A DNA stretch of 64,000 nt from Euglena gracilis (GCA_039621445.1 CP154955.1:36559123-36623122); one strand, 5' to 3'; numbered from the stretch's first letter, positions 1 to 10,129 are shown. The notes: a model not told the origin generated them from the sequence alone. A program made the numbers and translations.

Positions 1-42
1 CCTCCTTTTTTAAGCAAGTTTTGCATAGAAGAGGAGGATAAC

Positions 43-930
43 CGAGCCCGTAAACAACCCATTGTCAGGCTCACAGGGGTACCAAATCCCACGGTGGATG
101 GGATTAAAAGGAGTGTGAGCCAGATCACTGGGGGGATTGATCCACGGAAAGTTGTTATCAAAAACCCTGGTGCCATTTGCCTTATTGATTTCAGTTCTTC
201 GGAGGAGGCACTGAAATTAACAGCCGTAAATGGAAGGAAATTGCAGGGAATGGAAAATTTCCTCAACGTCGAATTGGTGGAACGACTAATGACCGTTGAG
301 GAAATGTTTGCTTTTCCCAGGGCAAGTTAGCTCTTCGGGAAAAGCAGGATTTGGCTTTAAATCAGCACCATTTTCCCAGATTATTCAGCAAATCGACATC
401 GAAAGGCTCAGGGAAAATACAGGTGTTGGAAAAAAGGCCAGACCCCCCCCCGGTGTCCCCAACATCCGTTTCAGCACTAGCAGCTGGGGGGCAGGGTCAC
501 ACCTCAACATCTGCCCCAAAGCCAGCTGCAAAGGGCGATAAGGGGCCAGCCCAGCCAGCCAGCCTCGCGGGGCAGGTCCCCTTCTTCGTCTTCGCGGCCA
601 GCAGCAGTTTAATGATCGCGAACCCAAAGTCCAGCACCCCCAGCCCGGCAAGGCAAGGGGGGGCAGTCCTGGACCCCGCAGGCATCGGGTCGGGGCAGGT
701 CGCCATACCCATGCTTCAACTGTGGGGAGTGCGGGCATTATTTTTATGAGTGCGATAAACCGCTGAGTGAGGCCCTTGTTAAATCTAAGGAATTTTGGCA
801 AAATAATGGAAAAGGCAAGGGGCAGCCCAAGGGTAAAGGGCAGCCAGCCACTCAGCGAAATTCCTCTGGCAAGGGGGGTGCATGGTCAAAGGGGGGTGGG
901 CCCACCTCTTCGTCCCCTGGGGCCCATTAA
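43..930 (+). pseudogene. gag of the gypsy element: RRM-like domain plus CCHC zinc knuckle
   Basis: About 55-285 encodes an RRM-like fold: an RNP2-like strand (IVRLTGVP), then helix, then an RNP1-like strand (GAICLIDF), then EEALKLTAVNG and a last strand ending in NVELV. After a low-complexity Pro/Ala/Ser stretch a perfect CX2CX4HX4C knuckle, PCFNCGECGHYFYEC, lies at 709-753, followed by a Gly/Lys/Gln-rich basic tail to about 930. Gag binds and packages element RNA. The knuckle is typical of gag, while an RRM-like domain is unusual and may add RNA specificity (inference). The frame changes near 300-350 and again before the knuckle, so the gene is broken. The upstream start is outside the window. 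Confidence 0.7.
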
Positions 931-1099
931 GGGGGCCAGGAGCAGTTTCAGAAGGGGGGGCCCATGGCCGTGTCTCTCCCCCCTGTGAGGAAAACGGTGT
1001 AAATATTTCTGATTCAAAAAACTGGGCTATACAGGATTTTATGGCTGATTCAGGGTGTGGTGAAAAACACTCTTTGGATCAGCCCCCCAGATTTTTGAA

Positions 1100-1815
1100 T
1101 CGGACCCGATACTCCTGGAGGGAAGGAAAATGTTCACGGGTTCCTTTTTTGCATTCAAACCTGCCACAGCCCAACCCCCTACCATCAGCCCAGCGACCTC
1201 ACGCATTAGATTTATTCGCTGGCACGGGTTCAGTAGGGAGGCGGTTGGCAGAAAGGGGGTATGAAGTTTTGTCAATCGAAAATGCCCCCTGGACGGACTT
1301 CCACCCCTACACAGACATTTTGACCTGGTACTACAGGCGATACCCGGTTGGATTTTTTGAGGTTTTTGCCACTAGTCCCTCCTGTAATATTTATTCCACA
1401 GCTTATAACCCCAGGCCAAGGGATTTCTCTCAGGCGGATGCCCTGGTGGAGAAAGCCCTGGAAATTATAAAGTATTTTCAGCCAAAGTTGTGGTGGTTGG
1501 AGAACCCCCGCACTGGTCTCTTGCGAAATAGGGAGGTGGTGAAAAACCTGCCCTATATCGACATTGATTATTGTCAGTTTTCGGATTGGGGTTATAAAAA
1601 GCCCACACGTTTCTGGTGCTGCCCAGCCATTTCACAACTACGGTGAGTGTTGTGTGATGGCGAATCGTGTCCTAACCTGGTGATGGGGGACAATGGGCAG
1701 TTCCGGCACCGTGAATTGTTGGGGGGCAGAAAAATGAAGTTTTCCCCCCGACAAAAAGGAAGAATACCCCCCCCTGGTGATTGATTATCTCCTAAGTGCT
1801 GCGGATATTCTGGGG
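1100..1815 (+). pseudogene. Cytosine-5 DNA methyltransferase domain inside the gypsy element
   Basis: Recognisable C5-methyltransferase motifs appear in order: motif I DLFAGTGSVGRRL (about 1206-1244, AdoMet binding), motif IV SPSCNIYS with the catalytic Cys codon at 1383-1385, motif VI WWLENPRTG with its Glu at 1500-1502, motif VIII-like GYKKPTRFW (about 1590-1620), and a C-terminal KGRIPPP motif near 1755-1775 followed by a helix. The Pro before the catalytic Cys is Ser here and motif VI is ENP rather than ENV, as in some phage and bacterial enzymes. The enzyme would methylate cytosine in DNA, perhaps the element's own cDNA (inference). It lies between the gag knuckle and the protease in the same orientation. 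One in-frame TGA (1644-1646) and a frame change at a C8 run (about 1767) break it. Confidence 0.82.
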
Positions 1816-2517
1816 GGGCAGCCCAAAGAAATTTCCAAAAATTCCCAGGATTTTGAGGAATGGGAATTTCCAGACCGTTGCTGTCATTTGGCCAACACCT
1901 TGAAGGTCAATCAGGTGTTGCCCATTGAAAACGAGCTGCAACTTTTGATGCTATCACAGACGTACCTCCCTAACGGAGATGCCAGGCAGCTCAGAACTTT
2001 GGTTGACACGGGAGCCCAGGTGAACCTGGTCAAAAGGTCCATCGTTCCAAAACATTTGGCCAGGTCACCACGAATGCCTATTCGGCTGGTGGCTGCCAAC
2101 GGCCAATGTGTTTTGGGGGGCGACCAGTGTATTAAGTTGGAGTTGGGTTTTCAACGCAGGGGTACGGGGCAGGGGGGCACCCAGGCCTTGTACCTCGAAG
2201 GAGAATTCTACCTCGCGGATAATGAGGTAGATGCTATATTATCGTTTCCATGGTTAGCCGAACATGGTTTGGGTGTGTTCACACACCATAATGCTCTGTT
2301 TTTTGACAATCCTAATCTGACTGTATTGTATGGGTGGGATACAAGAAATCAGAAAAGGAAATCCCATAAGGGGAAGAAAAAACACAATTCACAAAAAAGA
2401 ATTGGGGTTGTGACTTCTGACTTTAGCGAATCCTCTGTGCATGCACCAACCACGGAGTCCCCTGAAAATGAAAAGGTGTGGTTGGACCTGCAAAAAATGA
2501 ACTTGCACCTACCCTAG
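1816..2517 (+). pseudogene. Aspartic protease region of the gypsy element
   Basis: The core VDTGAQVNLV, with the catalytic Asp codon at 2005-2007, lies in an open frame that runs from the end of the methyltransferase domain to a TAG at 2515-2517. A second typical segment (YLADNEVDAILSFPWLAEH) follows at about 2211-2267. Retroviral-type proteases of this family form dimers and cut the polyprotein. The region after 2330 is Lys-rich and is probably a linker to RT. The frame is shared with RT downstream, so the TAG looks like a single mutation in a longer polyprotein. Confidence 0.75.
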
Positions 2518-2529
2518 AAAGGCTTTGAT

Positions 2530-4164
2530 ATGCAACCAAAATTCCTTGGCAAGAAGGAATTGCATACCATAGCCAAGCATCTCACCGAATCGCCAGCCGA
2601 GGACAAGGCAGTGAATGCCATAATCCAGGCTCGCGACTCGGGTGAGAAGGAATACCCCAGGGTGGTAGCATTTCGGGATAAAATTTTTCAGGATTTTGAA
2701 GGGGAGGTGTTGGGTACGGAGGTACCCCCCGTCCCTCCCGTTCGGGGACTTTATGGTTACACCCAGATTCCTCTGAAGGAGGGGGCTGTACCCACAAGGC
2801 AAAAACCTTTTGTCTTACATGGTGAAAGATTTGAAGCTCACAAAAAGGTCACACAGGAATGGTGGGACCGGAAATTTGTTGAGCGTTTACCCAATGGAAC
2901 AGTTTCGGAATGGCTGTCCGTAACATTTGTAGTGCCGAAAAAAGGAGGTGAATGGAGGGGAGTGGTAGACATGCAGGGGCCTAACAGTCAAACTAGGCGT
3001 GTGTCCTACCCCCTTCCCGTAACTGAAGACCTCCTTGTGAAACAAGGTTGAAACATGATGTTTTCCATCTTGGATTTACAGCAGGCTTTCCACCAACAGC
3101 CGTTGGACCCGGAAAGCCGGCCCATCACATGTTGTAGTACCCCCCTCGGTCTTTTTCAGTGGAGGGTTAATGTGATGGATCTAATAAACGCAAGCCAGCA
3201 GTTTCAGCAAATGATGGAGGATCGCCTCTTCCCGGTGGAGGACGTGGCTGATCCTTACATCGACGACATTTTGGTTGGAACTCGAGTGGGTCCTGGTGAG
3301 GATTTACTCGCAGCACATGACAAGGATTTGTGAAGAGTCCTTGAAGTTTTACGAAAAGACAGATTTGTAGCCGACAAAAGAAAATGCCGTCTTTTCGTAA
3401 AAGAAGTTGAGTTTTGTGGCCATGTTCTGGGTGGTGGGGTGAGAAGACCATCCCCTGGAAAGCTTATGGCCATTGAAAAATGGGAGCTACCCCAAACAAT
3501 CACGGGTCTACGTGCCTTTTTGGAGTTCACAAATTATTACAGCTCCTATGTGAAGGATTACGCCCACATTGTCGCTTGCCTTCAAGATAAGCTCAAAGTT
3601 TCACGAGTGGACGGCAAGAAGGGTTCCAAGAAAAGGATTTCTTGGGAACCATCCGACATTGAGGCATTTGAAAAAATTAAATCACTGTTGTGCAGTGAAT
3701 TAATTTTACAACACGTTAAGCCAGACAAACCATTTGTTTTAAGAGTGGATGCCAGCAAGTATGCGGTTGGTGCCACCGTTGAACAATTGGTTGGGGAGGA
3801 TAGGGCTCCTACTCCAGAAGACGTACGGGCCAAGCGTACCGTGCCTGTCGCCTTCATGAGTAGGAAGCTAACGGGCAGCCAAAGAAACTGGGTACCTAGG
3901 GAACAGGAGACTTATGCCATAATGCTAGCCTTACAAAAGTGGGAATCATGGATTGAGCTGCAGCCCGTACTGGTTCTCACGGACCACAAGGCTCTAGAAT
4001 CTTGGGCTAGAGAGGTTCTAGACACACCAAGTGGTCCGATTGGGAGAAGGGCTAGGTGGCATCAAATCTTATCAAAATTTGACCTGTCGGTTGGGTATAT
4101 CCCGGGGCGGGAGAATACCATAGCCGATTTGTTGTGAAGATGGGCTTACCCAGCCTCCTAAGCC
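2530..4164 (+). pseudogene. Reverse transcriptase and RNase H of the gypsy element, interrupted by stops
   Basis: RT palm motifs are present: SILDLQQAFHQQPLD after 3064 and the active-site YIDDILV with Asp codons at 3262-3267. The thumb (CRLFVKEVEFCGHVLGGG) is followed by RNase H with RVDASKYAVGATVEQ (catalytic Asp at about 3748) and LVLTDHKALESW. It ends in IADLL, a TGA, then RWAYPAS, a conserved junction in gypsy elements. One reading frame spans 2530-4164, broken by TGA at 3049, 3331 and 4135 and TAA at 4162. Point stops without frame loss indicate decay by substitution. Catalytic residues are still in place. Confidence 0.85.
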
Positions 4165-5150
4165 TTGAAGGACGTTTCAAGGCATGGGTCAACCCTTGAC
4201 ACCGAGGAAATGAGAGAAATCATTCAAACCGAAAACTGGAGGAAGCCGAATGTATGTGGTTACTGTTGGTGGACCAACCAACCACAGCCAACACATACAT
4301 TCGTGGAGTCACCACACGGGGTGGTTCTACCACTGGGTCCGGAGACGCGGGTGGACGGTGCACACGACCGGGGGATAGGAAGTCAGAACCACTTGGAGGA
4401 ACAAAACCCCAGGGTTTGGGTTCAACCTCCACCCCCAAGGGAGAAAAGGGAAAACATGTTTCATTCTCAACTCGGGTAGACGAGTTTGGGAATGAGACAA
4501 GCCTTGTGGAGGAGGTCCAAGAGCCAAGGGGGGAGCATTTTCCATTGACACCCACTTCTATACCAGCTTCGCCAACAATGCTAATCCCTGAACCTGCTGC
4601 CACGGCTACCACTGAGGTACCTGGGGCAGACCGAGAATCACCTGTGTTGTCTTCAGGTGGTTTTAGTGGTGAGGGGGGGGAAGCCACTTCTATAACCGAT
4701 TCCTCACCCATCCCCCCTGGTTCTGTGTGGGATTTATCGTGGAAGGAGGAATATTTAAAATGTCCCCGTTGGTCACCAATTTTTCAGGCTACCCAGGATT
4801 CAAAGGTGCCGTGGACTGAAAATGTCAAGGTTTTTGGTGACAAAATGTTTTTCGACGAGAGGCTTTGTGTGCCCAAATCTCTCCAAGAAAAACTCATTCG
4901 GGATCACCACTCATACCAAGGGCATGTGGGATTCCCAAGGCTGTGGGATTGCATGTCCCTTAGGTATGATTGGGCTGATCACTCACTCGCTCGAGATTTT
5001 GCTAAAGGAGTCATGGGCCTTTGTGGGACTTGCCAAGCGTGCCGAAGGCCTGCGAGTCTTAAGGGTTTAGTTGAATCTACACATCTGATAAGCCTATCCC
5101 CCCTTTTTTCCACCGGCGGACGTTACCTGATGCGGAAGGTGCCCCAGATA
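4165..5150 (+). pseudogene. Integrase N-terminal region with HHCC zinc finger
   Basis: A linker (KDVSRHGSTLDTEEMREIIQ) continues the RNase H frame, then a low-complexity Ser/Thr/Gly-rich stretch lies in another frame. From about 4890 the HHCC zinc-binding domain of retroviral-type integrases is readable: DHHSYQGHVGFPRLWD and, 30 residues later, CGTCQACRRP (about 5022-5052). The DDE catalytic core that should follow by about 60 residues is not seen. Only about 100 bases separate the zinc finger from the chromodomain. The integrase is therefore incomplete in this copy. Confidence 0.7.
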
Positions 5151-5154
5151 CCTG

Positions 5155-5340
5155 TTTAGTGGATAAAATCCTAAACCACAAGTTTGTTAAGGGAAAAATG
5201 TTTTTTTAACAAAGTGGCAAGGGTTTGAGGAGGCGAATTGGGAACCGGTGGAACAGTTTTTCCAGGAGTACAATAGTGACGTAATAGCGTATTTCCTGGG
5301 AAAAGGGTTGCCGTTAGAAGTCTCTAAGGATTTAAAGACA
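5155..5340 (+). pseudogene. Chromodomain-like module at the end of the gypsy pol
   Basis: KILNHKFVKGKMFF followed, after a frame change at a T8 run (about 5203), by KWQGFEEANWEP and a C-terminal helix matches the chromodomain pattern: aromatic cage strand, KW.GF..A.WEP, then helix. Chromodomains at the end of gypsy integrases direct insertion to marked chromatin. Here the module follows the zinc finger almost directly, which suggests that the catalytic core was deleted. Its pairing with a methyltransferase in one element is notable. Confidence 0.6.
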
Positions 5341-5349
5341 ACGGCAACC

Positions 5350-6340
5350 TGAAAAAAAGGGGGAAAGGGAGGTGAAAAAGGGCCTGGAGTGGTAGCCTGG
5401 GGAGGGGGAGGTCCGCCCTATGCCTCTTCACAGATGCAAGTGGACACCATCACAGGGCTGAGGCCCTGGGAAATATGACGGGAGTTTCCTCGTCATTGGT
5501 TTCATTTTTTATTTCTCCCCCTGAAGTTTTCATTCACCACTACACCCTGGTTTGGGTGAGGCTGGTGTGGGCAATCGAGGACATTTCATTGCCCCTGTTG
5601 ATTTTTTTGCCATTTTCCATTGAACTCATGTGAAAGGATTTCAAGGGTGAATGAAGGATTCTCGTGGCTAGGGGGAAACTAGCCAGGGATCTTATATTTT
5701 TTTGGGTGGGTGTTTTCCAATCAAAGGATCCCACTCCGGAACGGGAAGGGATATTGCCACCAACAACAGAAGCAAAACGTTGACAGAGCGCATGATTGCC
5801 ACCCGTTTTGTTTATGTTGTTGTGGGTGGATTCCGGTTTTGGATTCTACCTTATTTTCACCAAAGTCTCACCAAAAATTCTTAAAGAGGACAAACCACCG
5901 AAAGCACATCCGAGGGTTTGTTCTCTTGACAACCTTCCCCAAGTATTGGAAGGGGGGGGTAATTGGCAATGTGGATTTGAGATTGCCCTGTCGGTTTGAC
6001 TGGGCTAAGCCATATTGCAAAATTTTCAACTGGTGGAAGGAACCCCCCCATAACGGTGTGCATGGTTTGCCACCACACTAAGGGGAGGCAAACCGGCACC
6101 CAAGGAAGACGCCGAAGCCCAACACCCCGAACTTCGACGAGGCGTTTGGCTCTGGCAACCATCACTATCCGTTTCGTTCACCTACTCAGGACGGATTATC
6201 AATTTGAAGTCTGGGACTCTGAATTGGATGAACTGAAGACGGAGTTCAAACTATTTCAAGGAGTTGCTTTCTGGTCTTGGTGTACGAGGAGCATGTGGAG
6301 TGAACGAGTGGAGATGGTAAGTTTAGCGACCTACCCATGC
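5350..6340 (+). other. Unassigned stretch downstream of the gypsy chromodomain
   Basis: No conserved domain was recognised. A short segment near 5418 reads LFTDASG, reminiscent of the RNase H start, but nothing continues it. Open frames up to about 120 codons exist (for example 5996-6355) without a recognisable fold. The stretch may hold degraded 3' sequence of the element or its 3' LTR, but no repeat partner is in the window. Confidence 0.3.
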
Positions 6341-6654
6341 CAATTGCTATCCTGACGTCGACACAGCACACTCTTTGTTTGCACCCTCCCTGTCCTGAAA
6401 GAGGAATCTGTGAATTTGTTTCAATGGGGGGGGGCGACCCAGATTCAAGGCGGTGGGCTTTGAATGGGTGTTTCCACCCTCCTTTCCCTTCCCACGGATC
6501 GGTGGTACTCGTGGGGGGTACCTTTCTCCAATCGGTTTGATTGGCAATTTTATCATACCCACACCTTTGGGCAAGTGAGGCCCGAAAACCCGGTCGGCTT
6601 GATCGGGGGGGGGGGCTATGTTATTATTTCCAAAAAAATGAAGTGAGTTGTCTT

Positions 6655-6895
6655 CTTCAACCTCCCCGCCGGGGGGGGGGGGGGCAAGGCAAGCCCCCCC
6701 TTTGCCCGGGGGGGGGGGGGCGGTTGCCCAAGGCTTTTCCCTCGGAGGGGGCAAAGTCAAGCCCACCTCTCGCCGGGGGGGCAATCTTTTCCCCAAGTCC
6801 TTCCCCTCGGGGGGGGGGGCAAGTCAAGCCCACCTCTCGCCGGGGGGGGACAAGCTTTTCCTCAAGGCCTTCCCCTCGGGGGGGGCTGATTTTCA
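6655..6895. repeat. G-rich minisatellite, about 3-4 units of ~65 bases
   Basis: Units share CAAGCCCACCTCTCGCC, then a G7 run, then a CTTTTCC...CTTCCCCTCG segment, then a G8-10 run. At least three units can be aligned between 6720 and 6890, with a looser one at 6655-6720. Unit length differences lie mainly in the G runs. It sits beside the truncated end of DIRS element A. Confidence 0.75.
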
Positions 6896-6899
6896 TCTA

Positions 6900-7090
6900 T
6901 CACTGAAAGGGTTTTTGGTGATAATGGACCCTCCATTCCCTGCCCGGTTGGGAACACCGTGGGGGGGGGCTTATTTTTATCCATTCAAAAAAGGATTTTT
7001 TTTGAGTGGTGTTGGACCCCCATTTCCTTTCACGGTTGTGAGTACCCTGGGGGGGGGGCTCGGTGTGGTGGAATGGGATGTATGGATTAT
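6900..7090. repeat. Two tandem ~85-base units at the broken end of DIRS A
   Basis: Two diverged copies (about 6908-6970 and 6990-7055) share a GGTTTTTGGTGATAATGGACC-like start, a CCCATTCCxxGCCCGGTTG-like middle and a CCxTGGGGGGGGGCT end. They separate the minisatellite from the recognisable DIRS coding sequence and probably mark the truncation point. Confidence 0.5.
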
Positions 7091-8672
7091 AGATTTTTTC
7101 GTAATCCAGCAGAATTTTTTCTGCCTGGTTCAGGTCCAAGTTGGCTCTGGGTTCTGGGTGGGTGGACAATTTTGGAGGATTTATCCAGGGGGGTTGGATT
7201 CCATTTCTGATCAATTGAAAGGTTGCTGGGAGGGCATGTTTTGTCCACCACTGGAAACTTTGTTGAAGTCTCTGGTACAGGGGGGTGTCTCCCCATTTTT
7301 CCTCCATGGAATTTATTTTCCCAATTAGATGATTTTCTGGGGGCTGGTTGGGGGGTGTTGGACACTTCACAGCCCCTAGAGCCCCTAGGGCTTGAGGCCT
7401 TGGAAACAGAAAATGTTTCTGGGGGGATGTGCATGCACTCTCTCCCTCTCTGCTCACACTCTCTCTGGAGGATCTTGTTGTTGGTTTCCATACCATACGG
7501 CTTACTGCCCCGGATTTGCCTATCTGGCCTTCTTGATGTTGATGGTGTTGGTAGCCATACCATAGGGGGGCCACTGTGGGTCCCCCCTTTGTTGATTGAG
7601 CAGGAATAAATGCTGGTGGGGAGTCTTCCCCTTCCTGTTCCTCCTGGGGCTGGGCAGGGGGCTGCCCATTTAAATACAAAGCCCTTGCAGGACTGTCCAT
7701 TAGCTTCTGGGGGGCCTGTGATGCACCCTCCTTGTAATCTTGTTGAAATTGATCTTCTTGACATTTCTGGCCCCAGTGGCCTTGATGATAACTTGAATGG
7801 CCCCAATGGCCTGATTGATTTCTGGGTCGCCATGCCCATTTGAAATCTTGAGGGGTTCTTGGGGCCCCACCCTTGACCCCTGGCGGTTGGTGTGATTGAG
7901 AAATGATGGGGATGGTGTGTCTGACCTTTTTTGCCCCTACCATGTCTTGTGGGGCCTTGGTGCTGGTGGCCACCTTGGACTTTGTTCCAGCGACTTTGGA
8001 TGTTGTAGATGCCTTCATGGCTGTTTGTGCCGTCATGGCTTCTGTGGCCACCATGGCCTGTGCGGTTCTGGCTGCCATAGCCCCGCTTGAACACATAATG
8101 TTTTTGGAAAGTTGGCCACCATGGCCCCGGTTCCAATGGCCGTAGTGGCCTGCTGGTGGTTGCTTCTGCCCCTTGCGGGGTCTTCTGACCACCGTTTGCC
8201 AGTTTCCGTGGCCATCACTTTGGGGGGTTTGGGTTGTGAAAGTTTCTTTTGGGGAAATTTCTTTTGGGGAAGGGGCAGCCACGGTTCGCCATAGTCGACC
8301 CGCGCCGTCAGGTTGTCCAGCTGCTGCGGCTTCTGCTGCTCCCTCTTGAAGTTCTCCAGCGCTGTTCTTCTTGGAAATTGCATCTTTCATTGAAATCTTT
8401 CAGCTACTTCAACAATTTCTGTTTTGAGGTTCTGCACGAGCAACTTTTTCTGGATATGTTGAATTGATTGATTGACTTGTTCTTCTTCCAATTGATATGG
8501 TATTTGACGTTCCTTTCTTCTGAATGTCGAAGGGCAAATTAAGAATCAGCCAACTCCGGCGAAAAAAGGCACTAAGCGGGACCTCCTAACCCAGCGCAGC
8601 GAACCATCACACAACAAACCGCCGGCGAGCAAGGCATGGCCTCACAGGGGCAAAGTGCGGAGCCCGAGGTGT
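7090..8672 (-). mobile_element. DIRS element A, 5' half only
   Basis: Reading leftward, the element starts with the terminal repeat whose outer end is at 8672, then the gag-like gene, then the first residues of the RT region, and stops at about 7100. Everything from the RT palm onward is missing. It lies head to head with element B, their left ends only 11 bases apart (8673-8683). Confidence 0.75.
7100..8390 (-). pseudogene. gag-like ORF of DIRS A running into RT
   Basis: The frame opens with MKDAISKKNSAGELQEGAAE at 8390 and stays open for over 420 codons. The N-terminal 40 residues could form a helix. The rest is low complexity, rich in Gly, Gln, Pro, Lys and Trp (HGNWQTVVRRPRKGQ, GHWGHSS). 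The end, PPKLSTHPEPRANLDLNQAE and LLDYEK, is the same segment that precedes RT in the complete elements, so gag and RT were probably one polyprotein. The same ORF is found at 20683 on the plus strand with few differences. No zinc knuckle is seen. The function is inferred from position. Confidence 0.65.
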
Positions 8673-8880
8673 CGGGGACGGAGACACCTCGGGCTCCGCA
8701 CTTTGCCATTGTGAGGCCATGCCTTGCTCGCCGGCGGACACCTCGGGCTCCGCACTTTGCCCCTGTGAGGCCATGCCTTGCTCGCCGGCGGTTTGTTGTG
8801 TGATGGTTCGCTGCGCTGGGTTAGGAGGTCCTGCTTAGTGCCTTTTTTTGCCGGAGTTGGCTGATTCCTAAATTGCCCTT
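8527..8880. repeat. Head-to-head palindrome of two DIRS left terminal repeats with a 54-base duplication
   Basis: 8527-8672 is the left repeat of A, and 8684-8880 is the left repeat of B in reverse complement. Shared blocks are GCCAACTCCGGCGAAAAAAG, CTAACCCAGCGCAGCGAACC and GCCGGCGAGCAAGGCATGGC. In B the outermost 54 bases (starting ACACCTCGGGCTCCGCACTT) occur twice in a row, at 8684-8737 and from 8738. Confidence 0.85.
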
Positions 8881-8984
8881 CGACAACCCAGAAGAAATGA
8901 ATTGAGTTTGAAACGAAGGAGAACCAAAAGGAGAAGTCAACATCAAAAGAATATCCAGAAGAACACGTACCACAGGAATATCAA

Positions 8985-10127
8985 TTGAGAATTCAAATAT
9001 CAATTTCAAAATTGACTTCGATGACCAATGAAGTGGGGAAGAAACTGGAAATTTGCGGTCGACGTGAACTACCTGGAGCAGCTGTCGCCGCGGCAGCCGG
9101 ACGACCTGGAGGTGCAGACGACATGTGGCGAACCGTGGCCCCCCCCCCCAGATCCCAGTTTCAGAAATTTCCCAGCAGAAAACCCCACCCAGTGACGGCC
9201 ACGGCCTGTGGACCACAGTGGCCAGAAAGGCCAGAAGGAAGAAGGAACCCCCAGCCCAGCAGCACCGCCTGGGCATTGGGGCCCAATCAAGCCAGAGGGG
9301 GCAGAAGCAGACCACAGGATTCCACAGACATGTTCCACAATGGCGCCCAGCCGCCAGACCACAATTCGAACAGAAGTGGAGAAGATGCAATCAAGGCCAA
9401 GGTGGGGGCCATGGTGGCCAATTCCAGAAGCAATTCCCTTCAGGAAGAGGGAGAAAAGGTCTGCCACATCCCCCCAACCTTTCTAACACAACAACCCCTC
9501 TCAAGGGGAGGAAGGAGGGGCACAGCAGCCCCCCCAGATTTCATGTGGAGCTGGAGACCAATGTCAAACTCAGCCCCATGGAGGGGAAATCAGAGCCAAG
9601 GCGGCCAGAGTTTGAATCATTTGCACGGCCATGGTGGCCAAGAAGTGCAGGGCCATGGAGGCCATTATCTTCAGGGCCAGGGCGGCCAGAACTCACAGGG
9701 CCATGGTGGCCAAAGGAGTGGTCCAGAAATGGCCCCCCAGAAGCTAAGGTGCAAACCTTATATCAATCATCTCCAGCAGCCCCAGGAGGATGCCCTAGAG
9801 AGGGCAAAGGTGGACGAGGGGGTCAACCCCCCAAATCATTTAACTCTACCCATGGAAGGGGAAATCAAGGGGGGGACCCTCAGTGGCCCCCCTATGGTAT
9901 GTCGTCAGACAACAAAGGACAAGATGGAGCAGAGAGCCTGTGAGAGAGAGGGTGAGTGCATGCACACCCCCCCATCCATTACATCAAACTCCAGGGGCAC
10001 CAAAGGTTGTGAAATTTCCCACAACCCCCAACCAACCCCCACAAAATCATTTGATTGCAGAGATAAATTCCATGGAGGAAAAGTGGGGGGACACCCCCCT
10101 GCACCAGAGACTGCAAAAAAAGTCTAA
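8985..10127 (+). pseudogene. gag-like ORF of DIRS B
   Basis: The frame is open for 380 codons. A helical N-terminal part (VGKKLEICGRRELPGAAVAA) is followed by a long low-complexity region with repeated GHGGQ-type motifs (about 9600-9720) rich in Gly, Gln, Pro and Arg. Such compositions suit nucleic-acid binding. It corresponds to the ORFs at 8390 (-), 20683 (+) and 37999 (-) in the other elements. The frame ends in KKV, then a stop, just before the RT lead-in, which continues in another frame. Confidence 0.6.
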
Positions 10128-10129
10128 AA

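Larger units (their letters stand above)
1..6340 (+). mobile_element. Ty3/gypsy-like LTR retrotransposon carrying a DNA methyltransferase (5' end outside window, decayed)
   Basis: Domains in order on the plus strand are gag with an RRM-like fold and a CCHC knuckle, cytosine-5 DNA methyltransferase, aspartic protease, reverse transcriptase, RNase H, integrase HHCC zinc finger and chromodomain. Protease-RT-RNase H-integrase order is that of Ty3/gypsy. Methyltransferase between gag and protease is not part of the standard layout. The element starts before position 1, so no 5' LTR is visible, and no 3' LTR could be recognised. Six in-frame stops and at least four frameshifts show this copy cannot make an intact polyprotein. 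The 3' limit is uncertain because 5350-6340 has no recognisable domain. Confidence 0.85.

Noticed and set aside
3049-4137. Recoding of TGA (tryptophan or selenocysteine) in the gypsy pol
   Set aside because: TAG and TAA also interrupt the same frame, frameshifts are present, and host exons appear to use TGA as stop. Ordinary decay explains it better.
6541-7328. Gly/Pro-rich open frames of up to 226 codons
   Set aside because: They are translations of the G-rich minisatellite and antisense DIRS sequence. The glycine and proline runs come from the homopolymers.
8660-8760. CRISPR-like repeated palindromic units
   Set aside because: Only two copies, and they are the duplicated end of a DIRS terminal repeat. 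There are no spacers and no cas genes, and the genome is eukaryotic.
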